Positions 18,167 to 26,665 are shown, numbered from the stretch's first letter. The stretch is 32,360 nt of DNA from Bordetella parapertussis (GCA_945878355.1 CAMCTC010000050.1:1-32360), one strand, 5' to 3'. Notes: generated from the sequence alone by a model not told the origin. Made by a program: numbers and translations.

Positions 18167-19288
18167 TCAGTCCACCCAGTCGAGGTCTAGCGGCGGTTGC
18201 GCCATCGCCTCGATCTGCTCGCGCAGCTGGATCGTTTGCTGGCCCCAGTAGCCGGCGTTGCCGAACCAGGGAAATGCCGCCGGGAAAGCCGGGTCGCTCC
18301 AGCGCTCTGCCAGCCAAGCGCTGTGGTGGATCATTCGCAGCGTTCTCAGCGGCTCGATCAGTGCGAGCTCGCGTTGATCGAAATCGCGGAACTGGCGGTA
18401 GCCCTGCAGCACCGCGGCCATCTGGCCGCGCATCGCGTCCGGGCTGCCCGACAGCAGCATCCACAAGTCCTGGATCGCCGGGCCCATCACCGCGTCGTCG
18501 AGGTCAACGATGTGCGGCCCCTCGCCATCGTCGCGCCACAAGATGTTGCCGGGGTGGCAATCCCCGTGCAGCCGCAGCATCCGGGTCGGCACCGCCGCCA
18601 TGGCCTGGTCGACCGCGGCCAATGCCTGTTCGCAGCTCTCGCGCCACGGGCCGAGCTGGGCCATCGGGATCTGGTCCAAATCCAGCAGCCTGGCCAGCGC
18701 CGCGTGGCCAAAGGTCGCGGCGTCCAGCGTTCTGCGCTGCTCGAACACCCGCTGTTCGCCGACCGCGTGCAGCCTGGCGATGAATCGGCCCAGCCAGCGC
18801 AGCGTCTCTGGCTGGTCCAGCTCTGGGCCATGTCCGGACCGGCGCGGGTAAGCCGCCAGCCGGAAAGCCTCGCCTTCGATCAGCGCATGGGCCAGGGTCT
18901 GGCCTGATGGCAGCCGCAGCGGGGGCACCACAGGCACCTCGGCAGCGGCCAGTTCGGCGCCGAAGCTGTGTTCTTCCTCGATCTGCGCATCGCTCCAGCG
19001 GCCCGGCCTGTAGAACTTGGCCACCACCGCGCCGCCGTCCTCTAGCATCACCTGGAAGACCCGGTTTTCGTAACTGTTGAGCTGCAGCAACCTCCCGTCG
19101 CCTCGCAGGCCGACATCGTCGAGCGCGTCGAGCACTGCTTGCGGCGTCAAGCGCGTGAACGGGTGGGCGGACGTCAAGCGCCGACTCCGGGCAGGGTCGG
19201 TGACGATGGGGCCGATGGGCTCGATGGGGCGGTCTGTCGGGTGGTCATCTGCCACCATAGCAGGCGCATCGGACGGTCTCGTCATCAT
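18167..19288 (-). CDS. srkA: Stress response serine/threonine kinase SrkA (YihE/RdoA family)
   Basis: A 373-residue kinase-like protein of the APH/choline-kinase fold. Recognisable SrkA features are HPFTRLTPQAVLDALDDVG, LNSYENRVFQVMLEDG, VAKFYRPGRWSDAQIEEEH, the catalytic loop LHGDCHPGNILW and the metal-binding DLDDAVMGPAIQDLW. SrkA phosphorylates Ser/Thr in the cytoplasm and protects cells in envelope or oxidative stress. E. coli SrkA has 328 residues; the extra length here is an N-terminal extension, and a later start (for example the Met eleven codons in) is possible. The ATGATGA start overlaps the stop of the acetyltransferase gene, so the two are translationally coupled. Confidence 0.92.
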   Translation of the reverse strand: MMTRPSDAPAMVADDHPTDRPIEPIGPIVTDPARSRRLTSAHPFTRLTPQAVLDALDDVGLRGDGRLLQLNSYENRVFQVMLEDGGAVVAKFYRPGRWSDAQIEEEHSFGAELAAAEVPVVPPLRLPSGQTLAHALIEGEAFRLAAYPRRSGHGPELDQPETLRWLGRFIARLHAVGEQRVFEQRRTLDAATFGHAALARLLDLDQIPMAQLGPWRESCEQALAAVDQAMAAVPTRMLRLHGDCHPGNILWRDDGEGPHIVDLDDAVMGPAIQDLWMLLSGSPDAMRGQMAAVLQGYRQFRDFDQRELALIEPLRTLRMIHHSAWLAERWSDPAFPAAFPWFGNAGYWGQQTIQLREQIEAMAQPPLDLDWVD

Positions 19289-19986
19289 TCCTTGGCGGTC
19301 CGGCCGGTGGTCTGGCCGATGTCGCACTTCAGGTCTGCAATGGTGTCGATCACGCCGCTGACCAGTCGCGCCTGCTGCTTGAACCGGTAATCGATTTCGG
19401 CAGCGCCGTCGCCGACCCACTGTTCCAGCCGCGAGGCCAGCGTGTCGTGGGGCAGCTTGAGGTAGGCGTCAGTCTCGCTGCCGGCGCGGTCCACGGTCGC
19501 GCCGGCCTTGCGCACGATGCGAAGCATCACGTGGTTTTCGCTCAGTGCGTGGATGAACATACTGTCGAAGCCGCGGTTGCGGGCATGCAGCATCGCGTGC
19601 CCGAACAAGCAAGCGCCATAGCCTCGGCCTCGGGCATGCGTTGCGACCGAGACACCGAACTCGGCGGCCTTCGGACCTGGCGTGCCGGCGTCCGGGAAGG
19701 CCAGGTGGGCCATCGCGATCAGATCCAGCCGCCGGTTGAACACACCGAAGACTTCGTCGCGGTCGAAATTCAGGCCTTGCACATAGCGGCCGATCTGTTC
19801 GTCGCCCGCCGTGTAGCCGAAACGCAGGTAGCGGTCGCGTTCGGGCAGTCCTGTCAGGTGGGCGAGGATGCGATCCCGGTGATTCGGTGTCAACGACCGG
19901 ATCGGCACCCATGGCGTCGTCCCCGCGCGTTCGACCGCAGCCGCCCCGCTGCCGGCCGGCTCAGAGGACTTGGATTCGCTGGTCAT
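19285..19986 (-). CDS. GNAT family N-acetyltransferase
   Basis: A 233-residue protein with a GNAT fold: after a low-complexity N-terminus comes IRSLTPNHRDRILAHLTGLPERDRYLRFGY, then AEFGVSVATHARGRGYGACLF, which contains the acetyl-CoA pyrophosphate-binding RGRGYG loop, and HALSENHVMLRIVRKAGA, the usual motif B. The substrate is not evident; this N-terminal pattern is shared by stand-alone GNATs of proteobacteria. It is the first gene of a two-gene unit with srkA, overlapping it by 4 bp. An AT-rich stretch with GATATAAG lies about 35 bp before the start and could supply a -10 box. Confidence 0.88.
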   Translation of the reverse strand: MTSESKSSEPAGSGAAAVERAGTTPWVPIRSLTPNHRDRILAHLTGLPERDRYLRFGYTAGDEQIGRYVQGLNFDRDEVFGVFNRRLDLIAMAHLAFPDAGTPGPKAAEFGVSVATHARGRGYGACLFGHAMLHARNRGFDSMFIHALSENHVMLRIVRKAGATVDRAGSETDAYLKLPHDTLASRLEQWVGDGAAEIDYRFKQQARLVSGVIDTIADLKCDIGQTTGRTAKE

Positions 19987-20103
19987 GGATTTTGCCTGAT
20001 AACTAAGTAAAAACCCTTATATCATGTTGCTGATCGGCGCGGCTTGCGCGGGTCCATCGGTCGGGGGTCTCAATGCGCAGCCTCCGGCCCTGCTGCTTGC
20101 GGC

Positions 20104-20317
20104 TACAATGTCCGGCTGTCCCCAATGATGGCGGGGTGGTGCATTGGATTTTGATGTCTCGACGCTTTGGTGCCGGGTCGCAAGATCTGAGAAGCTGGTT
20201 GCACGAAAACCGAGAGGTCGCCCTGATAAGCGGTTCCGAGGTTGAGGCTTCAAGCACCGAAGAGCTGTCAGCGGTACGGCGCCCATGTCGGGTGCCGGCC
20301 CAACCCGAAAGACCCTC
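20104..20317 (+). promoter_or_regulatory. Probable promoter -10 and leader of rplM-rpsI
   Basis: The 331-bp gap between the divergent acetyltransferase and rplM holds no supportable gene. TACAAT at 20104-20109 is a good -10 hexamer, but no clear -35 lies 16-18 bp before it. The roughly 200-nt leader that would follow contains an inverted repeat CCAATG/CATTGG (20122-20147). In E. coli the rplM leader is a target of autoregulation by L13; whether this leader acts in that way is unknown. Confidence 0.4.
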
Positions 20318-20761
20318 ATGAAGACCTTCAGCGCCAAGCCGGCCGAGGTGACGCACGAGTGGTTTGTGCTTGATGCCACCAACAAGGTGCTCGGACGTGT
20401 CGCCAGCGAAGTGGCACTCCGTTTGCGCGGCAAGCACAAAGCCATTTACACGCCTCACGTCGATACCGGTGATTTCATCATCATCGTCAACGCCGACAAG
20501 ATCCGTGTCACGGGCAACAAGTCCGAAGACAAGATCTATTACCGCCATTCGGGCTACCCGGGCGGCATCCACGCCACGAGCTTCAAAGACATGCAGGCCA
20601 AGCACCCCGGCCGCGCTATCGAGAAGGCGGTCAAAGGCATGTTGCCCAAAGGCCCGCTCGGCTACGCGATGATCAAGAAGCTGAAGGTGTATGCCGGTGA
20701 TTCACACCCGCACACCGCCCAGCAGCCCAAAGCGCTGGTAATTGCAGCGCTGGAAATCTAA
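20318..20761 (+). CDS. rplM: 50S ribosomal protein L13
   Basis: A 147-residue protein beginning [20 protein letters not shown], the standard L13 start, with [49 protein letters not shown] and [12 protein letters not shown] all in place. L13 binds 23S rRNA early in large-subunit assembly. The ATG at 20318 fits the family; the upstream in-frame ATG at 20285 would add 11 unrelated residues. It is followed after 9 bp by rpsI, the conserved bacterial pair. Confidence 0.99.
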   Translation: MKTFSAKPAEVTHEWFVLDATNKVLGRVASEVALRLRGKHKAIYTPHVDTGDFIIIVNADKIRVTGNKSEDKIYYRHSGYPGGIHATSFKDMQAKHPGRAIEKAVKGMLPKGPLGYAMIKKLKVYAGDSHPHTAQQPKALVIAALEI

Positions 20762-20770
20762 GGAGCGGTG

Positions 20771-21163
20771 ATGATCGGTAATTGGAACTACGGCACCGGC
20801 CGCCGCAAATCGTCGGTGGCCCGTGTCTTCATGAAGCGCGGCGAAGGCCTGATCATGGTCAACGGCAAGACGGTGACCGATTATTTCGGCCGTCAGACCT
20901 CGATCATGATCGTCAAGCAGCCGTTGATGCTGACGAACAACGAGATGTCTTTCGACATCAAGATCAACGTGCGTGGCGGTGGTGAATCGGGCCAAGCCGG
21001 CGCGGTGCGTCACGGCATCACCCGTGCGCTGATCGACTACGACGCGACGCTCAAGCCTGACCTGAGCCGCGCCGGTTTCGTCACGCGCGATGCGCGTGAA
21101 GTCGAGCGCAAGAAGGTTGGTCTGCACGGCGCGCGTCGTCGCAAGCAGTTCAGCAAGCGCTGA
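20771..21163 (+). CDS. rpsI: 30S ribosomal protein S9
   Basis: A 130-residue protein, [20 protein letters not shown], ending in [11 protein letters not shown]; the conserved C-terminal KR tail contacts tRNA in the ribosomal P site. AGGAG at 20761-20765 lies 5 bp before the ATG at 20771 and only 2 bp before the GTG at 20768, so the ATG is chosen. It is co-transcribed with rplM, and a strong hairpin follows about 50 bp after the stop. Confidence 0.99.
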   Translation: MIGNWNYGTGRRKSSVARVFMKRGEGLIMVNGKTVTDYFGRQTSIMIVKQPLMLTNNEMSFDIKINVRGGGESGQAGAVRHGITRALIDYDATLKPDLSRAGFVTRDAREVERKKVGLHGARRRKQFSKR

Positions 21164-21213
21164 TGGCGCAATGCTCCGGCACGCAGGTGCTGGAGCTTGG
21201 CTCTCGGGCCACA

Positions 21214-21245
21214 CACAAAGGCCGCTTTTTCAAGCGGCCTTTGTG
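21214..21245 (+). terminator. Hairpin terminator after rplM-rpsI
   Basis: A perfect 14-bp stem (21214-21227 with 21232-21245; CACAAAGGCCGCTT paired with AAGCGGCCTTTGTG) and a 4-nt loop. The T-run lies mostly in the stem-loop rather than after it, so termination efficiency is uncertain, but the position between rpsI and erpA fits. Confidence 0.75.
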
Positions 21246-21416
21246 CTTGACGCGACGCCGATGACCCGGTCTGTTGCAAGGTCAAGCCTTCCCGTGGGAC
21301 CATGTAGGGCAAACACGTTTTTTCGGGCGGTGATTTCTTCGCTGGCCAACTCGCGTGACACGGATATTCAATCGTCGGCCGCCTGACCGGGTGCCGACCT
21401 CTTCGCTGGAGAACCT

Positions 21417-21791
21417 ATGAACGCAGTCGCTGAAAACATCGACCTTGACACGCTCGACATGCCGCCGCCGCTGGTCTTCACCGACAGCGCTGCCGCGAAG
21501 GTCGCCGATCTGGTGGCCGAAGAAGGCAACCCCGAGCTCAAGCTGCGCGTCTTCGTACAGGGTGGCGGCTGTTCTGGATTCCAGTACGGCTTCACCTTCG
21601 ACGAGGTCGTCAACGAAGACGACACCCAGATGAGCAAGAACGGCGTCACGCTGTTGATCGACGCGATGAGCTTGCAGTACCTGGCTGGCGCCGAGATCGA
21701 CTACAAGGAAGACCTGCAGGGTGCGCAGTTCGTGATCAAGAACCCGAATGCCACCACCACCTGCGGCTGCGGATCGAGCTTCTCGGCCTGA
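21417..21791 (+). CDS. erpA: Iron-sulfur cluster insertion protein ErpA
   Basis: A 124-residue A-type carrier. The three cluster-ligand cysteines are C52 in [11 protein letters not shown] and C116/C118 in the CGCGSSFS tail. ErpA passes Fe-S clusters to apoenzymes such as IspG/IspH and respiratory proteins. GGAGAA precedes the ATG. Its position after rpsI is common in betaproteobacteria. The stop codon ends 1 bp from the stop of the convergent ilvA gene, with no separate terminator between them. Confidence 0.96.
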   Translation: MNAVAENIDLDTLDMPPPLVFTDSAAAKVADLVAEEGNPELKLRVFVQGGGCSGFQYGFTFDEVVNEDDTQMSKNGVTLLIDAMSLQYLAGAEIDYKEDLQGAQFVIKNPNATTTCGCGSSFSA

Positions 21792-21792
21792 G

Positions 21793-23343
21793 TCAGCGCA
21801 GGAATAGCTGGTACACCGGGTTGTCGGTTTCCTCGACACAGGGGTAGGCCAGCGCCTCGCGGAAAGCGTCGAAGGCTGACGCGTCACCCGCAGGCACCTG
21901 GATGCCGACGAGGATGCGGCCGTGATCCGCGCCCTGGTTGCGGTAGTGGAACAGGCTGATGTTCCAGTTCGGGTGCAGGCTCGAGAGGAATTTCATCAGC
22001 GCGCCCGGCCGCTCAGGGAAAACAAAGCGAAACAGCCGCTCGTCGGCTGCCAGCCCTGAGGCGCCACCGACGCGGCCGCCGACCATGTGTCGCACATGCT
22101 CCTTGGCGAGTTCGTCGTCGGTCAGGTCGACCGTGGCAAAGCCGTGGCGCGCGAAGTTGCGAGCGATCTTGTCTGCATCCTCGCGCTTGGCGATCGTCAC
22201 GCCGACAAAGACATGGGCCAGGTGGGTGTCTGAGATGCGGTAGTTGAACTCTGTCACCGAGCGCGGCCCTAGCAACTCGCAAAAGCGCTTGAACGAGCCG
22301 CGCTCCTCGGGAATCGTCACCGCGAACAGCGCTTCGCGTTGCTCGCCGAATTCGGCCCGTTCGGCGACAAAGCGCAGTCGATCGAAGTTCATGTTGGCGC
22401 CGCAGGTGATCGCCACCAGGGTCTTGCCTTTGAGCTTGTGGCGCGCGGCATATTGCTTGACCGCAGCCACCCCCATCGCGCCGGCCGGCTCGAGGATGCT
22501 TCGGGTGTCCTGAAACACATCCTTGATCGCTGCGCAGACCTCGTCGGTGTCGACGACGACGAAGTCGTCGACCAGTTCGCGGGTCAGGCGGAAGGTCTCC
22601 TCGCCAACGAGCTTGACCGCCGTGCCGTCTGAGAACAAGCCGACATCGGCGAGCGTGACGCGGTGGCCGGCCTGCACCGAGCGCAGCATCGCGTCCGAGT
22701 CGCGGGTCTGCACGCCGATCACCAGGATCTCGGGCCGCACGGCCTTGATGTACGACGCCACGCCCGAGATCAGCCCGCCGCCGCCGATCGCGACAAAGAT
22801 CGCCGTGATCGGCCCCTGGTGCTGGCGCAGGATCTCCATCGCGATCGTGCCCTGGCCGGCGATCACGTCGGGGTCATCGAAGGGGTGGACGAAGGTCAGT
22901 CCCTGGTCGCGCTGCAAGCCGAGAGCGTGGTCGTAGGCGTCTGAGAAGCTGTCGCCGTGCAGCACCACCTCGCCGCCCAAGGCCAGCACTGCGTCGATCT
23001 TGAGCTTCGGCGTGGTCACCGGCATCACGATCAGCGCGCGACAACCCAGTTTTTTCGCCGACAGTGCCACGCCCTGGGCATGGTTGCCTGCAGACGCGCA
23101 GATCACGCCCTGGGCCAACTGCTCGGGCGCCAGGTGCACCATCTTGTTGTAAGCGCCGCGCAGCTTGAAGCTGAACACCGGTTGCTGGTCCTCTCGCTTG
23201 AGCAACACCGGGTTGCCGATGCGGCGCGACAGGTTGCGCGCTGGCTCAAGCGCGGATTCGATCGCCACATCGTAGACCTTCGCAGTGAGGATCTTCTTCA
23301 GGTAATCGGGGCGGGACGCGGGAATGGTCTTGGCGCGGGCCAT
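21793..23343 (-). CDS. ilvA: Threonine ammonia-lyase, biosynthetic
   Basis: A 516-residue enzyme. The N-terminal PLP domain has the Schiff-base lysine K60 in FSFKLRGAYNKM, then SAGNHAQGVA and the phosphate-binding GGGGLISGVASY. The C-terminal ~190 residues form two ACT-like regulatory domains (for example RSVTEFNYRISD and NWNISLFHYRNQGADHGRILVGIQVP), which in this family bind isoleucine and valine for feedback control. It deaminates threonine to 2-oxobutanoate, the first step to isoleucine. AGGAG lies 9 bp before the ATG at 23343. The frame stays open upstream to 23487 but only by running through a terminator, so that extension is rejected. TATCAT (minus strand, 23386-23391) could be the -10 of its own promoter. 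Confidence 0.97.
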   Translation of the reverse strand: MARAKTIPASRPDYLKKILTAKVYDVAIESALEPARNLSRRIGNPVLLKREDQQPVFSFKLRGAYNKMVHLAPEQLAQGVICASAGNHAQGVALSAKKLGCRALIVMPVTTPKLKIDAVLALGGEVVLHGDSFSDAYDHALGLQRDQGLTFVHPFDDPDVIAGQGTIAMEILRQHQGPITAIFVAIGGGGLISGVASYIKAVRPEILVIGVQTRDSDAMLRSVQAGHRVTLADVGLFSDGTAVKLVGEETFRLTRELVDDFVVVDTDEVCAAIKDVFQDTRSILEPAGAMGVAAVKQYAARHKLKGKTLVAITCGANMNFDRLRFVAERAEFGEQREALFAVTIPEERGSFKRFCELLGPRSVTEFNYRISDTHLAHVFVGVTIAKREDADKIARNFARHGFATVDLTDDELAKEHVRHMVGGRVGGASGLAADERLFRFVFPERPGALMKFLSSLHPNWNISLFHYRNQGADHGRILVGIQVPAGDASAFDAFREALAYPCVEETDNPVYQLFLR

Positions 23344-23417
23344 GGGCAGCTGTCTCCTGGGATTCCTGATCTTGTGCGGCGCAGCATGATAGCCGCGGGC
23401 TGGCAAGACGGCTGACC

Positions 23418-23448
23418 AAAAAAAAGCCCAGGGTTCGCACCCCGGGCT
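23418..23448 (-). terminator. Intrinsic terminator between the leader RNA and ilvA
   Basis: Read on the minus strand: AGCCCGGGG, a 6-nt loop, CCCTGGGCT, then a run of T. The stem is 9 bp with one G-U pair and the T-tract is 8-9 long, a textbook Rho-independent terminator. It faces ilvA and lies upstream of it on the same strand. Confidence 0.85.
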
Positions 23449-23522
23449 GAATCCACCAATCAAGGAGGTGGAGGAGACAACTTGCAAGGTCAGCAGCCTC
23501 AGTTACCGCGCCACTGACCGAT
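23418..23522 (-). ncRNA. Candidate small RNA or attenuator leader upstream of ilvA
   Basis: A compact minus-strand transcription unit in the otherwise empty gap between ilvA and the divergent osmC-like gene. A sigma-70-like promoter lies just before it, and the RNA would fold into three hairpins: GGUCAG/CUGACC (23489-23519), CCACC/GGUGG (23453-23471), and a terminator (23425-23448) followed by U-tract. Between the first two lies a pyrimidine-rich single strand with CUCCUCC, and the second hairpin includes ACCUCCUU (complement of 23462-23469), identical to the 3' end of bacterial 16S rRNA. It ends 75 nt before the ilvA start, so it could be an attenuator; but ilvA appears to have its own -10, which favours a free small RNA. 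Confidence 0.5.
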
Positions 23523-23528
23523 AGGGAG

Positions 23529-23557
23529 AGTCTAGCCGCTTGATTGCTGCGCCGCAA
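23529..23557 (-). promoter_or_regulatory. Promoter of the ilvA-upstream RNA
   Basis: On the minus strand, TTGCGG (23552-23557) and TAGACT (23529-23534) are separated by exactly 17 bp, giving moderate matches to the sigma-70 -35 and -10. The start of transcription would be near 23522, just before the first hairpin. Confidence 0.5.
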
Positions 23558-23681
23558 TATGATGTGGTCATCAGGTCTAGGGAGCGCACTCCAGAGCCTG
23601 GGGCGCGGATGCACGGCTTCGGTGCGATCCGCAGGAAGTCACCGATCACCAACAGGCGGCAGCGCCTGAAAGAGCCAGACC

Positions 23682-24104
23682 ATGGAATGCAAGATTCATT
23701 GGGTGCCCGGCAGCGGCATGGGTTTCGTGGCCGAGACCGGCAGCGGCCACCTGTTGACGATGGACGGTGCGCCCGACGGCGGCGGTCGCAACCTGGCGCC
23801 CAGGCCGATGGAAACCCTGCTCGCCGGCGCAGGCGCCTGCACGGCTTACGACGTGGTGCTGATCCTCAAGCGCGGCCGCCACGACGTGACGGGCTGCGAG
23901 CTCAAGGTCGAGGCTGACCGCGCCGCCACCGACCCCAAGGTCTTCACGCGCATCAACCTGCATTTCACCGTCACCGGCCGCAAGCTGGCCGAGGCCGCGG
24001 TGGCCAGGGCGATCGCGATGTCGCATGAGAAATACTGCTCGGCGACGATCATGCTGGGCAAGACTGCCGAGATCAGCACCAGCCACGAGATCATTGATAT
24101 CTGA
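23682..24104 (+). CDS. OsmC family protein
   Basis: A 140-residue OsmC/YhfA-type protein. The two redox-active cysteines are C53 (GACTAYDVV) and C119 (KYCSATIML), in the expected contexts for thiol-dependent peroxide reductases of this family; PRPMETLLAGAGACTAYD is the conserved central helix. Members reduce organic hydroperoxides as cytoplasmic dimers, though the YhfA branch is less well studied. It is divergent from ilvA and convergent with coq7, whose stop lies a few base pairs away. The ribosome-binding site is weak (AAAGAG). Confidence 0.92.
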   Translation: MECKIHWVPGSGMGFVAETGSGHLLTMDGAPDGGGRNLAPRPMETLLAGAGACTAYDVVLILKRGRHDVTGCELKVEADRAATDPKVFTRINLHFTVTGRKLAEAAVARAIAMSHEKYCSATIMLGKTAEISTSHEIIDI

Positions 24105-24109
24105 CCGAT

Positions 24110-24736
24110 TCAGACGACGTGGGCCACCCGCGTCATCACGCCTGCCGCAGCCCGCATCAACCAGCGCACTGGCGTGGGCACCGGGCTGGCGCCGGCCTGC
24201 AAGGCCTGGTCTGCGTGTCGGGCTTCGTCGGCCTTCATCTGCGCGACCACCGCGCGCGAGGCCAGGTCCTGCTCCGGCAGGCGCTGCAAGTGGCCGGCTA
24301 GGTGGGCTTCGACCTGTTGCTCGGTTTCGACGACAAAGCCCAGGCTGATGCGGTCGCCGGCACGCCCAGCGGCCAGGCCGATCGCGAACGCACCGGCGTA
24401 CCACAGCGGGTTGAGCCAGCTGGGCCGGTCGCCCAGATCGGCCAGCCTGCGCTCTATCCAGGCCAGGTGGTCGGTCTCCTCGCGGCCTGCGGCCAGCATC
24501 TGGGCCCGCAGCTCAGGCGTTCGGGCCGTCAAGGCCTGGGCTGCGTACAGGGCTTGGGCGCAGACCTCGCCGACATGGTTGACCCGCATCAGCGCGCCCG
24601 AAAGCTTGCGCTGCGCTGGGTCCAACGAAGCGCCGGTTTGGGCTGGCAGCGGCATCGGCCGCGCCGCGTGTGCGCTGCGGGTCAGCGTGCGCAGCGCTTG
24701 ATCGGCGCTGCCGAGTACATCGTCCAGGGTTGGCAT
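24110..24736 (-). CDS. coq7: Demethoxyubiquinone hydroxylase Coq7
   Basis: A 208-residue di-iron protein. The metal ligands are visible: Glu in [12 protein letters not shown], the EETDH (ExxH) pair in [15 protein letters not shown], Glu in [12 protein letters not shown] and the ExxH in [11 protein letters not shown]. It carries out the last ring hydroxylation in ubiquinone synthesis (demethoxyubiquinol to demethylubiquinol) at the inner membrane; a hydrophobic helix ([16 protein letters not shown]) fits peripheral membrane binding. The ATG at 24736 gives [18 protein letters not shown], the usual start; the frame continues upstream to 24853 without family resemblance. Confidence 0.95.
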   Translation of the reverse strand: MPTLDDVLGSADQALRTLTRSAHAARPMPLPAQTGASLDPAQRKLSGALMRVNHVGEVCAQALYAAQALTARTPELRAQMLAAGREETDHLAWIERRLADLGDRPSWLNPLWYAGAFAIGLAAGRAGDRISLGFVVETEQQVEAHLAGHLQRLPEQDLASRAVVAQMKADEARHADQALQAGASPVPTPVRWLMRAAAGVMTRVAHVV

Positions 24737-24952
24737 CTGCCGAGGATAGCCCAGCGCCGATTGCCACGCTTGCGTTGTAGCAAGACAACAGCCGGCACGC
24801 TTTCTGGGCTTAATGCTTTGCGAATGGCCCCCACTCTGGTGCAATACATACAACTTCCGATGAGGATGTTGGCCTGACCGGCCCCCACCGCTCCCGGTGA
24901 GAGGGTTTCCTTCGGGATCGGGACCTCTTGTTCAACCTAGGAGATTTACCAA

Positions 24953-26044
24953 ATGAAAAAGTCACTCGTCGCATTCGCTGTGCTCAGCGCATTCGCTGGC
25001 GCCGCTTCGGCCCAGTCGTCGGTCACCGTTTTCGGTGTCGTTGACCTGAGCGCCAACTCTTGGAAAAACGGCTCGAATGAGCAAAAAAAGCTGGACAGCA
25101 ACCAGATGAACAGCAACCGTCTGGGCTTCCGCGGCACTGAAGACCTCGGCGGCGGCATGAGCGCCAGCTTCTGGCTCGAAGGCGGCATGGACAGCAGTGT
25201 CGGCCTGGGCGGCAACGCCAACGGCGGCTTCGACTTCCAGCGCCGTTCGACCGTCAGCCTGAGCGGCAAGTTCGGCGAAATCCGCCTCGGCCGCGACTAC
25301 ACCAGCCCGTTTATCCTGGACGCCACTTTTGACGTCTACGGTGCCAACGGCATGGGCAACTCGCTGAACCTGTACGCCAGCGCTGCTGCGACCATGGGTT
25401 CCGGTGCCGGCACGGTCGTGCGCGCCAACAACATGGCCGCTTACTTCCTGCCTAGCGGCCTGGGTGGTGTGTACGGTTCGGTCCAGTTCTCAGCTGCTGA
25501 GGTCGGCGCTGTCGACGGCGGCGCTGTCAAGGCCGCCGGCAACGGCATGACCGCTGGCGTGATTGGCTACGCCCAAGGTCCGATCAACGTCGCGCTCGGC
25601 CTTGCTCAGACCAAGACCGCTACCGTCAATGATTTCAAGGTCATGAACATCGGTGGTTCGTACAACTTCGGTGTGGTCAAGGTCCTGGGCCTGTGGGACC
25701 AGCATAAGTACGGCGCGCTGAAGTACACCACGACCCAATTGAGCGTTTCGGTCCCTGTCGGTGCCGGCGAGATCAAGGCCAGCTACGTTCGCGGCGATGC
25801 TTCTGGTTCTGTGGCCACGCAGAACAAGGACTCGACCTTGGTTGCTGCCGAGTACATCCACAACCTGTCCAAGCGTACCGCGCTGTACGCCCAGATCGGC
25901 CAAGTCGACAACAAGTCTGGCACGGCTGCTTCGCCTGGCGGCGCCGCGACCGTCGGTGGCGGGCTGGCTGCTACGGCTGCCGAGCTGGCTGTTGGCGGCT
26001 TCAAGTCGACCGGCTACGGCGTCGGCGTTCGTCACAGCTTCTGA
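24953..26044 (+). CDS. Gram-negative porin (Omp32-like, betaproteobacterial)
   Basis: A 363-residue outer-membrane porin. It has a 20-residue signal peptide (MKKSLVAFAVLSAFAGAASA, cleavage before QSS), the classic first strand SSVTVFGVVDLS, then SNRLGFRGTEDLGGGMSASFWLEGG and RRSTVSLSGKFGEIRLGRDYTS, and it ends in GVGVRHSF with the terminal Phe needed for BamA recognition. Members form 16-strand trimeric channels, often anion-selective. AGGAG sits 8 bp before the ATG, and codon usage is strongly biased towards C-ending codons, as expected for an abundant protein. Two hairpins follow, the second with a T-tract. It is divergent from coq7. Confidence 0.96.
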   Translation: MKKSLVAFAVLSAFAGAASAQSSVTVFGVVDLSANSWKNGSNEQKKLDSNQMNSNRLGFRGTEDLGGGMSASFWLEGGMDSSVGLGGNANGGFDFQRRSTVSLSGKFGEIRLGRDYTSPFILDATFDVYGANGMGNSLNLYASAAATMGSGAGTVVRANNMAAYFLPSGLGGVYGSVQFSAAEVGAVDGGAVKAAGNGMTAGVIGYAQGPINVALGLAQTKTATVNDFKVMNIGGSYNFGVVKVLGLWDQHKYGALKYTTTQLSVSVPVGAGEIKASYVRGDASGSVATQNKDSTLVAAEYIHNLSKRTALYAQIGQVDNKSGTAASPGGAATVGGGLAATAAELAVGGFKSTGYGVGVRHSF

Positions 26045-26050
26045 TAGCGA

Positions 26051-26122
26051 CAAGGCTGGGACCGGTTAACCGGTCCACGGCCTTGCGCTTCAGTCCAAAA
26101 GCCGCCTCAGGGCGGCTTTTTT
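26051..26122 (+). terminator. Double hairpin terminator after the porin
   Basis: First hairpin: CAAGG...CCTTG (26051-26085) enclosing the perfect palindrome GGACCGGTTAACCGGTCC (26059-26076). Second: AAAAGCCGCC/GGCGGCTTTT around a TCAG loop (26097-26120) followed by further T. The second is a strong intrinsic terminator; the first may protect the 3' end of this probably abundant message. Confidence 0.88.
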
Positions 26123-26279
26123 GCGTCTTGTCAAGTTGGAGCAATTTGCACGAAAGCATGGCGCCGCAGAGGTCAACTCTAGGGAGAGCAGGGCGTTTAT
26201 CGTGTGTCAGGCCGCAGAATCTGCCTGAAGTGATGTGCATTCGCTCATCTGTCCACCAAAAATCCCAGGGAGTTGAACC

Positions 26280-26630
26280 ATGAACAAATTTGTCTTGATT
26301 GCCGCTGTCGTGCTGTCGCAGCTCAGCGCATCGGCTTTTGCCCAGGCCACGCGCGCCGAGGTCAAATCAGAGGCCGCATCGGCCAACAAGGCGCGTGCGA
26401 TTCCGTCCGGTGAAATGACCAAAGAGCCCAAGGCCAAGTCGACCAAAGACCGTGCCGAGGTCAAGAAAGACGCCGCATCGGCCAACAAGGCGCATGCGAT
26501 CGACTCCGGCGAGAAGGTCACCGAGCCCAAGGCCAAGTCGACCAAGGCCAAGGCCGAAGTCAAGGCCGAGACCAAGGACGCGATCAAGAAGGGCGACATG
26601 CCTGCCGCAGGGGAAGTTGGCAAGAAGTGA
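26280..26630 (+). CDS. Small secreted Ala/Lys-rich repeat protein (DUF4148-like)
   Basis: A 116-residue protein with a signal peptide (MNKFVLIAAVVLSQLSASAFA, cleavage before QAT). The mature part holds two copies of a unit of about 34 residues, RAEVKSEAASANKARAIPSG... and RAEVKKDAASANKAHAIDSG..., each followed by a KEPKAKSTK-type linker, and then a shorter third piece (KAEVKAETKDAIKKGD). This resembles the short periplasmic DUF4148-type proteins common in Burkholderiales, whose function is unknown. It is very basic and lacks cysteine. AGGGAG precedes the ATG. It has its own terminator, so it is probably a single-gene unit. Confidence 0.85.
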   Translation: MNKFVLIAAVVLSQLSASAFAQATRAEVKSEAASANKARAIPSGEMTKEPKAKSTKDRAEVKKDAASANKAHAIDSGEKVTEPKAKSTKAKAEVKAETKDAIKKGDMPAAGEVGKK

Positions 26631-26665
26631 TGTGATTCGCCCGGGCGTTGCCCGGGCTGGCCTGC

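Noticed and set aside
23344..23487. IlvA extension starting at TTG 23487
   Set aside because: It crosses a strong intrinsic terminator, and AGGAG with an ATG at 23343 gives the normal family start.
24737..24952. Riboswitch or sRNA upstream of the porin
   Set aside because: Short GC hairpins exist (for example ACCG/CGGT near 24889) but no promoter-terminator unit or known aptamer pattern was seen.
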